Positions 8,019 through 16,040 of a stretch of 64,000 nucleotides of DNA are shown here, one piece after another. Both the position numbers and the translations under genes were made by a program. This DNA is from Pseudomonas typographi (GTDB lineage: Bacteria > Pseudomonadota > Gammaproteobacteria > Pseudomonadales > Pseudomonadaceae). The notes under the pieces were generated by a model. The model saw only the letters and a list, made by a program, of their open reading frames with translations, searched no databases and was not told the DNA's origin. Numbering within the stretch: the first letter of the stretch is position 1; every line of letters starts with the position of its first letter. The stretch is from positions 62,001 through 126,000 of the forward strand of contig NZ_JAAOCA010000014.1 of assembly GCF_014694385.1 (NCBI RefSeq), in the 5' to 3' direction.

Positions 8019-9536
8019 CGACTCGGGGCCGGCTTTGGCGGTGAACGGCGGTTTGGCGATGAACACCAATACGATCAAGGCGGCAAACATCCACCCCAGC
8101 AGGGTGAAGTAATCCACCGTAGACAGCATATACGCCTGCCCGGTCACCGTTTGCTCGAGCTGGGCATACGCCTGGCTGCCCGGCCCGCCCATTTGCGCCA
8201 GCGTTTGTTGGGTGCTGGGGCTGTACACGGTAACGTCTTCGGTCAGGTAGGCATGGTGCATGATCATCCGTCGGTCCCAGATCCAGGTGGTGAGCGACGC
8301 CGCGAAGCTGCCCCCCAGGGTGCGCAAAAAGGTCGCCAGGCCCGAGCCGTCGGCGATCAATTTGGGTGGCAGGTTCGACAGCAAGATACTCAAGGTCGGC
8401 ATGAAGAACAGCGCGATGCCGATACCCATGAACCCTTGCACCAGGGCGATGTGCAAAAAGTCGATCTCGTTGGTGAACTGCGCGCGCATGAAGCACGATA
8501 AGCCTATGGCAGTGAACGACAGCCCCGCCAGCACACGTAAGTCGAAGTTGTGCGCGTAGCGGCCCACGAACGGCGACAGGATCACCGGTAGCACCCCAAT
8601 CGGCGCCACCCCCAGGCCCGCCCAAGTTGCGGTGTAGCCCATTTGCGTTTGCAGCCATTGCGGCAACAGCAAGTTGATGCCGAAAAAACCCGCGTAACCG
8701 AACACCAATACGAGGGTACCCACGGCGAAGTTACGGTTGGCGAACAGCCGCAGGTTCACCACCGGGTGCTCGTCGGTGAGTTCCCAGATCATGAACACCG
8801 CCAGCCCAATGGCCGAAATCACACTGCCGATGATGATGAACTGCGACTCGAACCAGTCCAAGTCGTTGCCTTTGTCGAGCACCACCTGCAGCGCGCCCAC
8901 CCCGACCGTAAGGCTCAGCAGGCCAACGTAGTCCATGGGCTGGCGGCTGGTGTGCACCGGTCGCTTGGCCAATTGCTGGCGTACGGTCACGGCGGCGAAC
9001 AAGCCAATCGGGATGTTGATAAAGAAGATCCACGGCCAGCTGTAGCTGTCGGTGATCCAACCGCCGAGAATCGGCCCGGCAATGGGCGCCAGCACCGTGA
9101 CCATCGCCAGCAAGGCCAAGGCCATGCCCCGTTTAGCCGCCGGGTAAACCGCGATCAGCAGCGTTTGCGCCATGGGGTACAGCGGCCCGGCCACCGCGCC
9201 CTGCAGCACGCGAAAGCCCACCAACTCGGGCATCGAGGTGGAAATACCGCACAGGAACGAGGCGACTACAAACAGCAGTGTTGACCAAATGAACAGCTTC
9301 ACCTCCCCCACTCGCCGGCTCAGCCAGCCGGTAAGCGGCAAAGCGATGGCATTGGCCACCGCGAACGAGGTGATCACCCAGGTGCCTTGGTCTGAACTCA
9401 CCCCCAGGTTGCCAGAAATGGTCGGCAACGCCACGTTGGCGATGGTAGTGTCCAGCACCTGCATAAAGGTCGCCAGCGACAGGCCGATGGTGCTCAACAC
9501 CAGGCTCGGCGGTGTAAATTGCCCGTTATCACTCAT
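8007..9536 (-). CDS. DHA2-family MFS multidrug transporter (EmrB/QacA type)
   Basis: 509-residue inner-membrane drug:H+ antiporter with about 14 predicted helices. Motifs include LDTTIANVALPTI in helix 1 (DHA2 signature), GWLSRRVGE (motif A) and the helix-5 motif APIAGPILGGWI. It is the third structural gene of a MarR-OMF-adaptor-transporter operon and would pump substrates through the adaptor and outer-membrane channel encoded upstream. Length is normal. The last 12 bp overlap the convergent TlpA gene. Confidence 0.93.
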   Translation of the reverse strand: MSDNGQFTPPSLVLSTIGLSLATFMQVLDTTIANVALPTISGNLGVSSDQGTWVITSFAVANAIALPLTGWLSRRVGEVKLFIWSTLLFVVASFLCGISTSMPELVGFRVLQGAVAGPLYPMAQTLLIAVYPAAKRGMALALLAMVTVLAPIAGPILGGWITDSYSWPWIFFINIPIGLFAAVTVRQQLAKRPVHTSRQPMDYVGLLSLTVGVGALQVVLDKGNDLDWFESQFIIIGSVISAIGLAVFMIWELTDEHPVVNLRLFANRNFAVGTLVLVFGYAGFFGINLLLPQWLQTQMGYTATWAGLGVAPIGVLPVILSPFVGRYAHNFDLRVLAGLSFTAIGLSCFMRAQFTNEIDFLHIALVQGFMGIGIALFFMPTLSILLSNLPPKLIADGSGLATFLRTLGGSFAASLTTWIWDRRMIMHHAYLTEDVTVYSPSTQQTLAQMGGPGSQAYAQLEQTVTGQAYMLSTVDYFTLLGWMFAALIVLVFIAKPPFTAKAGPESSGH

Positions 9537-9580
9537 GGCTCATACCTGGTCTGGCCCCGCGTGCGCGGCCGGTGGTGCGG

Positions 9581-10792
9581 TTAACGCTGGGCAGCCTTGC
9601 CGCCAGCGCTGTTGTCGCGAATCAGCCGGGCGATCATGTCGTCGGCATCCAGCAATTGCTTGTCGTACACATCGGTGGTGAACGACGCCTGCTGCGGGGG
9701 CTGTTGCGCGAGCATGGCACCGCTTTGGTCGTGCAGGTCCACCTCGGCCAGGGTCGATAGGCCGATGCGCAGTGGGTGCTGCTTGAGCTGCTCGCCATCG
9801 AGCTTGATCCGAACCGGCACCCGCTGAACGATCTTGATCCAGTTGCCGGTGGCGTTCTGCGCCGGCAGCAGCGAGAACGCGCTGCCGGTGCCGGCGCCCA
9901 GGCTTTCGACGCTGCCGCGGTACTCGACATCGCCACCATACAGGTCGGCGGTGATGGTCACCGGCTGGCCGATGCGCATGTCGCGCAATTGGGTTTCCTT
10001 GAAGTTAGCATCGAGCCAAAGTTGATCGAGCGGGATCACCGCCATGGTGTTGGCCCCCGGTTGCAGGCGCTGGCCCAGTTGCGCGGTGCGCTTGGCCACG
10101 TAGCCGGTGACTGGCGCAACGATGGTGGTGCGCGCCTGGGCAAGGTACGCGTCGCGCACTTGTGCCGCCGCGGCCTGCACGTCTGGGTGCGAAGCGATCT
10201 CGGTGTCGTCGACCAGCGCCAACGTGGTGGCCAATTGCTGCTCGGCGTTATTCAGCGCACTTTGTGCGTTGGTCAGGTCATCCCGGGCATGGGACAGCTC
10301 TTCCTGGGAAATCGCTCCGCCGGCAGCGAGGTTCTTACGCCGGTTGTAGTTGTCTTGGGCGCGCTGTACGTCGGCCTTGCGCGAGGCCACCTGGGCCCGC
10401 TGCGCATCCACGTTGGTGTAATAACCGCGTACCTGGCGCACGGTGCGGGCGAGGTTCGCCTGGGCGCTTTGCAGGGCGATGCGGGCATCGGCCGGGTCCA
10501 AGGTGATCAGCGTTTGCCCGGCTTGCACCAAGTCACCGTCGTCGGCTTGGATGCTGGTCACCGTACCGCCGGTCAGCGGTGTGATCGACACCACGTTGCC
10601 GTTCACATAGGCATCGTCGGTGCTTTCGTACCAGCGCCCGTACATCTCGTGCCACACCCATACCCCGATTGCCGCGAGCACGATCAGCACCAGCAAAATC
10701 AGCAGCAATAGCTTGCGCTTGCGTGTGTTGCCCTTCGGTTGTATTTGGGCATCATCGGGCTTGCCGCCCGCAGTGTTCTCGGCAGTTGCCAT
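9581..10792 (-). CDS. HlyD/EmrA-family periplasmic adaptor subunit
   Basis: 403-residue membrane fusion protein linking the inner-membrane EmrB-like pump to the outer-membrane factor. It has a cytoplasmic N-terminus, one membrane helix (LLLLILLVLIVLAAIGVWVW), a biotinyl-lipoyl half motif GGTVTSIQADDGDLVQAG, an alpha-helical hairpin rich in Gln and Ala, and the second lipoyl half TIVAPVTGYVAKR. It lies 44 bp upstream of the MFS gene and 20 bp downstream of the outer-membrane gene, so the three form one operon. Confidence 0.93.
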   Translation of the reverse strand: MATAENTAGGKPDDAQIQPKGNTRKRKLLLLILLVLIVLAAIGVWVWHEMYGRWYESTDDAYVNGNVVSITPLTGGTVTSIQADDGDLVQAGQTLITLDPADARIALQSAQANLARTVRQVRGYYTNVDAQRAQVASRKADVQRAQDNYNRRKNLAAGGAISQEELSHARDDLTNAQSALNNAEQQLATTLALVDDTEIASHPDVQAAAAQVRDAYLAQARTTIVAPVTGYVAKRTAQLGQRLQPGANTMAVIPLDQLWLDANFKETQLRDMRIGQPVTITADLYGGDVEYRGSVESLGAGTGSAFSLLPAQNATGNWIKIVQRVPVRIKLDGEQLKQHPLRIGLSTLAEVDLHDQSGAMLAQQPPQQASFTTDVYDKQLLDADDMIARLIRDNSAGGKAAQR

Positions 10793-10812
10793 GGTTTTAA
10801 GTACCTTGCAGG

Positions 10813-12273
10813 TTAGTCGTGGGCATTGGTGGGGGCGCTGGCGAGGTGCTCGCCGGTAAACCCACCGCCCAGGGCTTGCATCAGTTGTATCGAGATGCCT
10901 ATACGCTGGGCATCGAGGCTGGCCAGCTGCTGCTGGGCCTGAAGCAATTGCTGCTCCACGGTGAGCACGTCCACGTAGTCGCCGATACCCGAGGAATAAC
11001 GCTGGGTGGCGGTGGCGAAGGAACGTTGCGCCACTTCGGCGGCATGGGCTTGGGCCGCGATCTGCCGGTTCAAGCCGTCGAGCTGGTTGATGGCATCGCT
11101 GACATCGCCCAGCGCCTGGCTCAGCGCCTTGTTGTACTGCGCCACCGCCAGGTCGTAGTCGGCATCGCGGGCATCCAGGCCGGCGCGCAAGCGCCCACCG
11201 TCGAAAATTGGCAACGACACCGCGGGGCCCACGTTCCAGAACTTGCTGGGACTGCCAAACAACGCATCGCCCAGCAGCGACTGGATACCGGCGGCCGCAC
11301 TCAGGTTTAGGTTGGGGTAAAAGCGCGTTTTGGCCACGTCAATGTCCTTGGCCGCCGCCTCCACCCGCCATTTCGCCGCCACCAAGTCAGGGCGCCGGCC
11401 CAGCAGGTCGGCCGGCAGGGTCGAGGGCAACTGCACCGCGGCCGGTTGCAGCACGCGGGGGCGCGCGACGTCCCCAGCCCGGTCCGGGCCTTTACCAAGC
11501 AACACGGCCAAGGCGATGCGGGCACTGCGCAGTTGCTTCTCGGCGCTCACCGCCTGTGCCTGCGAAGTGGCCTGCAAGCTTTCGGTTTGTTGCAACTGGA
11601 ATTCGCTGTCGATGCCCGAGGCCAGCCGGCGCCTGCCCAGGTCAAGCAACTGGCCGGTGCGCTTGAGATCATCCTGGGCCAGGTCGTTGATCACATAGGC
11701 CTGGGCCAGGTCGCTGTAGGCCTGGGCCACGTCGGCGGCCAGGGTCAAGCGTGCAGCCTGGCGGTCGACTTCGGCGGCACGGGCTTGGCCAAGCGCGGCC
11801 TCCCAGGCGGCACGCTGGCCGCCCCACAGGTCGAAGGTGTAATTGAAGGCCAACTCGGCGCTGCGCAAGGTGCCGTAGGTATCGCCCTGCCCCAGGGGGT
11901 CTTGGTAGCGAGAAATCCGCGAGCGGGTCACCCCGGCATCGGCATCCACTTGCGGCATGCGCTCGGCATTGGCCTGGGCGGCAGCGGCAGCGGCCTGGTG
12001 GGCGCGGGCGCTGGCCACCTGCATGTCTGGGTTATCGCGCAGGGCTTCGCGGATCAAGCCGTCCAGTTGCGGGTCGCCCAGCGCTGCCCACCAATCTTCC
12101 CGTGGCCAAGCCGCCGGGCTAAGCTTCACCCCACCCAGGGTTTGCCCGGCCTGCAAGCTGGCGGGGTCGGCGAGCTCGGCGGTGGTGTGCAGCCCCTGGT
12201 AGTTGGCGCAACCGGCCAGGGCAAGGGCCAGGTACAACGGGGTGAATCGGGGTAAGGCGGCAAGCAGGTTCAT
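10813..12273 (-). CDS. Efflux outer-membrane lipoprotein, NodT/OprM family
   Basis: 486-residue TolC-like outer-membrane factor. A lipoprotein signal with LALAGC places Cys near residue 22. The two repeated OEP domains show DWWAALGDPQLDGLIREAL and the later VGPAVSLPIFDGGRLRAGLDAR, standard for NodT-type factors. The start codon overlaps the MarR stop by 4 bp (ATGA), indicating translational coupling. It provides the exit duct for the adaptor and MFS pump encoded downstream. Confidence 0.93.
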   Translation of the reverse strand: MNLLAALPRFTPLYLALALAGCANYQGLHTTAELADPASLQAGQTLGGVKLSPAAWPREDWWAALGDPQLDGLIREALRDNPDMQVASARAHQAAAAAAQANAERMPQVDADAGVTRSRISRYQDPLGQGDTYGTLRSAELAFNYTFDLWGGQRAAWEAALGQARAAEVDRQAARLTLAADVAQAYSDLAQAYVINDLAQDDLKRTGQLLDLGRRRLASGIDSEFQLQQTESLQATSQAQAVSAEKQLRSARIALAVLLGKGPDRAGDVARPRVLQPAAVQLPSTLPADLLGRRPDLVAAKWRVEAAAKDIDVAKTRFYPNLNLSAAAGIQSLLGDALFGSPSKFWNVGPAVSLPIFDGGRLRAGLDARDADYDLAVAQYNKALSQALGDVSDAINQLDGLNRQIAAQAHAAEVAQRSFATATQRYSSGIGDYVDVLTVEQQLLQAQQQLASLDAQRIGISIQLMQALGGGFTGEHLASAPTNAHD

Positions 12274-12749
12274 TTATCGATGTCACCTGGGGACCAGCAA
12301 ACCGCGCGGTCGCCGGCGTGGGTCAGTATTTTGCTTAAGATACGTTCGAGCTCTGTCAATTCACTACTTTCAAGCACCCCGACAAACTCGTTCATCGCCG
12401 CCGCGCCGATGTGCGGGAAACGCTGGGCCAGCGCTTGCCCGGCGGCCGCGAGCACAATGTGCACTTGGCGCCGGTCGGTGTCGCTGCGCCGGCGTACGAT
12501 CAATTGCTTTTGCTCCAAGCGGCCGAGCATCCGCGTCATCGAACCGCTGTCCAGCGCCAGGTGCCGGCACAACTCAGCCGGGGTGTCGACGTTCCAGCGC
12601 GCCATGATGATCAGCACCTTGAACTGTGCGGCCGTGAGGCCGTACGCCTCCAGGTGCTTATCCAGCAAGCGGTCTTTGAGAATGGCGCTGCGGCCCAAAA
12701 GCATGCCGATCTGGCTGTCATAAAAGGTTTGGGGGGTAATGTGCGGCAT
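12270..12749 (-). CDS. MarR-family transcriptional regulator of the efflux operon
   Basis: 159-residue winged-helix regulator, first gene of the efflux operon. Visible are the helix-turn-helix NVDTPAELCRHLALDSGSMTRMLGRLE and the wing KQLIVRRRSDTDRRQVHIVL, matching MarR/EmrR proteins. ATG at 12749 is preferred over a TTG at 12764 because homologues begin at MPHITPQ. Two copies of an ACTG-CTAGGCAG palindrome lie directly upstream, one overlapping the alternative start, which predicts autorepression relieved by ligand binding. Confidence 0.92.
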   Translation of the reverse strand: MPHITPQTFYDSQIGMLLGRSAILKDRLLDKHLEAYGLTAAQFKVLIIMARWNVDTPAELCRHLALDSGSMTRMLGRLEQKQLIVRRRSDTDRRQVHIVLAAAGQALAQRFPHIGAAAMNEFVGVLESSELTELERILSKILTHAGDRAVCWSPGDIDK

Positions 12750-12766
12750 CGCGATGCTTTGCAATA

Positions 12767-12810
12767 ACTGTCTAGGCAGGAGTGTGTCGGGATATTACTG
12801 CCTAGGCAGT
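12767..12810. promoter_or_regulatory. Twin MarR operator upstream of the efflux operon
   Basis: Positions 12797-12810 hold the perfect palindrome ACTGCCTAGGCAGT. Positions 12767-12780 hold a second copy with two changes (ACTGTCTAGGCAGG). The centres are 30 bp apart, about three helical turns, so two dimers would bind the same DNA face. They lie just upstream of the marR ATG, in its promoter or leader. Confidence 0.7.
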
Positions 12811-12981
12811 TATTGTCAAGTGACAGATGCTGGCAAGGGTTTACGGGGGGCGTCCGGGCGGGGAAGCGCCGGGCAATGCCATTTCGCGGCCATGGGCGCG
12901 GGGTACGCTGGGCGGTCTGCGAGTGGGCCCGGCGCGCGGGTGGACTTACCTGGGCAGCCCTAACCCGGCATCCCTAAAGGT

Positions 12982-13015
12982 CGTCCCTAACTGGGCGTCC
13001 CTAACTGGGCGTCCC
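12982..13015. repeat. 14-bp tandem repeat at the 3' end of miaE
   Basis: CGTCCCTAACTGGG occurs twice head to tail (12982-12995, 12996-13009), followed by a partial third copy. Read on the minus strand, the repeat supplies the end of miaE including its TAG stop, so slippage here could change the C-terminal residues. Confidence 0.7.
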
Positions 13016-13600
13016 ACTATGAAAGCGAAACTCGGTATCTGGCGTTTCGATCAGTTGCGCCTCGGCACTGCGAACCCGCTCTATCGTGCGGGCGATGTCG
13101 GTGGCATCGCCGTATTGGTGCGCAAGCTTCAGGTAACCTTGGTAGTGCCGGGCCTCGCTTTTGAGCAGCCCGTGGTAGAACGTGCCCAGGTCTTCATCCA
13201 GGTGCGGCACCAGCGCCTCGAAGCGCTCACAACTGCGGGCTTCGATAAAGGCGCCTACCACCAGGGTATCGACCAGCTTCACCGGTTCGTGGGCGCGCAC
13301 GCATTTACGCAGCCCCGACGCATAACGCCCGGCCGACAGCGGCAGTGGTTCAACCTTGCGCCGCTTCATGAGGCGCAGCACCTGCTCGTGATGCACCAGT
13401 TCTTCGCGCGCCAGGCGCGACATCATGTTGACCAGGTCCAGGTGGCTGTTGTATTTGGCGATCAGGCTCATCGCCGTGGCGGCGGCCTTGTACTCGCAAT
13501 TCTTGTGGTCGATCAGCAGCGTGGCCACGTTGGCCAATGCGGCGTGCACCCACGCCTGTGGCGTGCGGCATCCTAGAAATGCGTGGATTTCACTCAGCAT
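13001..13600 (-). CDS. miaE: tRNA-(ms2io6A37) hydroxylase
   Basis: 199-residue diiron monooxygenase that hydroxylates the isopentenyl group of ms2i6A at tRNA position 37. Ferritin-like ligands are visible: E36 in NCEYKAAATAM, the EELVHHEQ pair, E in FIEARSCERFE, and EARHYQGYLKLA. Length is typical of MiaE. It is transcribed divergently from the universal stress protein gene, with 82 bp between the start codons. The stop codon lies inside a short tandem repeat. Confidence 0.95.
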   Translation of the reverse strand: MLSEIHAFLGCRTPQAWVHAALANVATLLIDHKNCEYKAAATAMSLIAKYNSHLDLVNMMSRLAREELVHHEQVLRLMKRRKVEPLPLSAGRYASGLRKCVRAHEPVKLVDTLVVGAFIEARSCERFEALVPHLDEDLGTFYHGLLKSEARHYQGYLKLAHQYGDATDIARTIERVRSAEAQLIETPDTEFRFHSGTPS

Positions 13601-13682
13601 GGGCCATCTCTGGCTGGAAAAAACGGCGGATTATACCGGCACAGCGGCTACGCTGATAGGGTCGACGAACGAGGGCACGGGC

Positions 13683-14537
13683 ATGTACGAGATCGGCCGG
13701 TTACTGGTGGTACTGGGTGACGAACACGGGCAAAGCCTGGCCCTGCGCCGTGCGCGGCTGATCGCCAAGGCCACGGGCGCGCACATGCACCTACTGGTGT
13801 GCGACCGCCAGCATGACCGCACCGCTTTGTTGGCTGGGCTCAAGGCGCAACTGGTCGATAATGGCTACAGCGTGACCAGCGAACAGGCCTGGGAGGCCAG
13901 CCTGCACGAAACCATCCTCTCAGTGCAGCAAGCCGAAGGCTGCGATTTGGTGATCAAGCAACACCTCCCGGACGGGCCGCTGAAGTTGATTGCCCCGGAA
14001 GACTGGAAACTGCTGCGCTACTGCCCCTGCACGGTGCTGATGGTCAAACACGACCGTTTCTGGACCGGTGGGGTGGTGTTGGCCGCGGTAGACATCGGCA
14101 ACGCCGACACCACCCACCGCGCGCTGCAAGAACAGATCATCGACCAAGCGTTCCAGATCGCCGAATTGGCCAAGGGCTCGCTGCACCTGGTCAGCGCCCA
14201 CCCTGCCCCGACCTTGGCGGCAATACCGCTGTTCCAGGCCGCCAGCGAAGTGCTCGAACCTTACCGCGAGCGCTACCAGAGCCTGCAAGCGCATTTCGAC
14301 ATCGATGACGAAGCCCTGCACATCGCCCAGGGCCCAGCCGACGCCCTGATCCCGTTCGTGGCCGAGCAATTGGATGCGGTGGTCACGGTGATCGGCACCG
14401 TCGCCCGCGATGGCATCGCCGGGGCGCTGATCGGCAATACCGCCGAGGCGGTGCTCGATACCCTGCAAAGCGACGTGCTGGTGCTCAAGACCGAGGCGAT
14501 CAGTGCGCATTTAGTGGCGCGGTTGCAAAGGGGCTGA
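13683..14537 (+). CDS. Universal stress protein, tandem UspA domains
   Basis: 284-residue cytoplasmic protein with two Usp folds (about 1-130 and 140-280), similar to UspE. The first begins IGRLLVVLGDEHGQSL, and the second has the nucleotide-loop-like VTVIGTVARDGIAGALIGNTAE near the C-terminus. ATG at 13683 is chosen. A longer open frame upstream overlaps miaE antisense and lacks Usp features. Usp proteins are usually induced by starvation or oxygen limitation. Promoter elements are not obvious in the short gap to miaE. Confidence 0.88.
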   Translation: MYEIGRLLVVLGDEHGQSLALRRARLIAKATGAHMHLLVCDRQHDRTALLAGLKAQLVDNGYSVTSEQAWEASLHETILSVQQAEGCDLVIKQHLPDGPLKLIAPEDWKLLRYCPCTVLMVKHDRFWTGGVVLAAVDIGNADTTHRALQEQIIDQAFQIAELAKGSLHLVSAHPAPTLAAIPLFQAASEVLEPYRERYQSLQAHFDIDDEALHIAQGPADALIPFVAEQLDAVVTVIGTVARDGIAGALIGNTAEAVLDTLQSDVLVLKTEAISAHLVARLQRG

Positions 14538-14847
14538 CTTGAATTGAATTTAGTAAATTCCACATACGTGCAGGTGCGTGCTTATCACCAAAACGACTGG
14601 CCTCGTTAAGCATTCCGGCCGCTCAACACGAGTAAGCGATTGAAGACGTCGGGGCTTCTTGCACACGGATCGGCAGTGGGCGGTAACTGCCCTCGCGGGT
14701 CAACGCGTATAACGGCTCCAGGCGTCACGCTTGGAATTCATAACCGCTACGAACCCTTGGGTGGAGCGATTCGAAGAAAACCGCCCGTCCAAGCCAATCG
14801 TTCGCCGTAAGGGTCTGCCCCAATTCTACTAATGGCAGCAGGGGCGA
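14538..14847. other. Intergenic region with no intact gene
   Basis: No open frame with family features was found here. It begins with an AT-rich stretch after the stress-protein gene and merges into the degraded ABC ATPase remnant. It may be what is left of the ABC genes that should follow the sulfate-ester binding protein, but no protein similarity could be read in it. Confidence 0.5.
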
Positions 14848-14974
14848 CGCTGGCGCCGAGGATGGCTACGAACCCGCCCTGCATGATGCTCAGATCAACG
14901 TCATGTATACACCGTCTTCCAGCACGCAGCACTTTGCAATGTGCTCGAAAGAGACAATGGGCTTGATAGCCCAC
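14848..14974 (-). pseudogene. Remnant of an AtsC/SsuB-like ABC transporter ATPase
   Basis: Directly downstream of the binding-protein gene, two different frames hold pieces of an ABC ATPase N-terminus: first IVSFEHIAK, then after a frameshift DVDLSI followed by GGFVAILGAS, which is the start of the Walker A region. The glycine-lysine-serine part of Walker A is missing and similarity ends there. A real gene would need about 250 residues. The remnant indicates that the uptake ABC system decayed by frameshift and deletion. Confidence 0.6.
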
Positions 14975-14981
14975 GTATCAC

Positions 14982-15980
14982 TTATTGCGCAACGGCCCAC
15001 TCTTGTACGGAGAACGTCCGGCGGATCAACTTCAGGCGATAAGCCAGGTCAACGCTGGCTTGCAACCGCTGGAGAAAATCCGCATCGAGGTCGGGGTTGA
15101 AGGTCGTCTTGAAATCGAGGCCATTTAAGGGGTCGAATGTTCTAGGGTAACCAGAGAGCTCGGTAAATATCTGGCTATATTCCTCATCATGCTCACCGCT
15201 TCGCAGCCACTCAAAGGCTTTACGCTGAACCTGGAGAAAACGCTGAGTGACCTCAGGGTAGTCGTCAACGAACCCCCCGCGCGCAACCAGTACCCCTTGA
15301 AACTGCCCCGCCCCGTCAGGGAAGTGGCTGGAGTCCACGGCGATATCGGCCGAGCCACTCTTCTGCAACGCCAACAAGGTCGAAGGGCCCCAGATCGCGT
15401 CTAATTGCCGGGCAGACAGGGCTGCCGATGCGGCATGTGCGTCTAGATTGATGAGTTGGATATCCTTCTCGGTCAGCCCTTGGCTGGCCAGGGCCGAATC
15501 GAAAGACAAATGGTTGGAGGTGCCTTTGCTAACGCCGACCCGCTTACCCTTCAAATCGGCCAAGCGATGGATCGCCGACCCGGGGACAACGGCCAGGTAC
15601 CCCGGGATGCCGCGCGTCGTTGCGCTGAGCAAGCGGGTATCCAGGCCGCCCGATTTACCGATGATGGCTGCTAGGTCGCCGATGTAGGCAAAGTCGACCT
15701 GGCCATTGGCATAAGCCTCGTTAATCGCTGGGCCAACGCCTTTGAAGTACAGCCATTTGATGGCGATACCATCATCGGCGAACGCCTTCTCCAGCAAATG
15801 CTGATTTTCCAGAACGACGGTTACACCGGCACCGGTGCTGCGATTGCTCGCGCTAACGTCCGGTACGGCGATACGTATTTCCTTAAGCTCGGCAGGCTTG
15901 GCTTGACTCAACGATGGGCCCAGACACCCAGCGAGTATCAGCAGGCTCAACCAAAAACCGAGGTGTTTTTCTCTGACCAA
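14982..15980 (-). CDS. ABC transporter substrate-binding protein, sulfonate/sulfate-ester type (AtsR/SsuA-like)
   Basis: 332-residue periplasmic binding protein. TTG at 15980 is preferred because AAAAGGAA lies 7 bp upstream and it gives a clean lipoprotein-like leader (LLILAGC). A longer frame from 16034 would add 18 residues without leader character. The body has IRIAVPDVSA, NGQVDFAYIGDLAAIIGKSGG, LADLKGKRVGVSKGTSNH and LDAIWGPS, as in SsuA/AtsR/TauA proteins. It lies 60 bp downstream of the TonB-receptor gene. The partner ATPase is a remnant and no permease is present, so its transporter is probably incomplete here. Confidence 0.85.
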   Translation of the reverse strand: MVREKHLGFWLSLLILAGCLGPSLSQAKPAELKEIRIAVPDVSASNRSTGAGVTVVLENQHLLEKAFADDGIAIKWLYFKGVGPAINEAYANGQVDFAYIGDLAAIIGKSGGLDTRLLSATTRGIPGYLAVVPGSAIHRLADLKGKRVGVSKGTSNHLSFDSALASQGLTEKDIQLINLDAHAASAALSARQLDAIWGPSTLLALQKSGSADIAVDSSHFPDGAGQFQGVLVARGGFVDDYPEVTQRFLQVQRKAFEWLRSGEHDEEYSQIFTELSGYPRTFDPLNGLDFKTTFNPDLDADFLQRLQASVDLAYRLKLIRRTFSVQEWAVAQ

Positions 15981-16040
15981 GGTGATGTTCCTTTTATGAA
16001 TGTGCCGCCGCGCCTCGCTATTGCAACGAAACACAGCGCC

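Noticed and set aside
13425..13682. N-terminal extension of the universal stress protein
   Set aside because: It overlaps miaE antisense; Usp features begin at ATG 13683.
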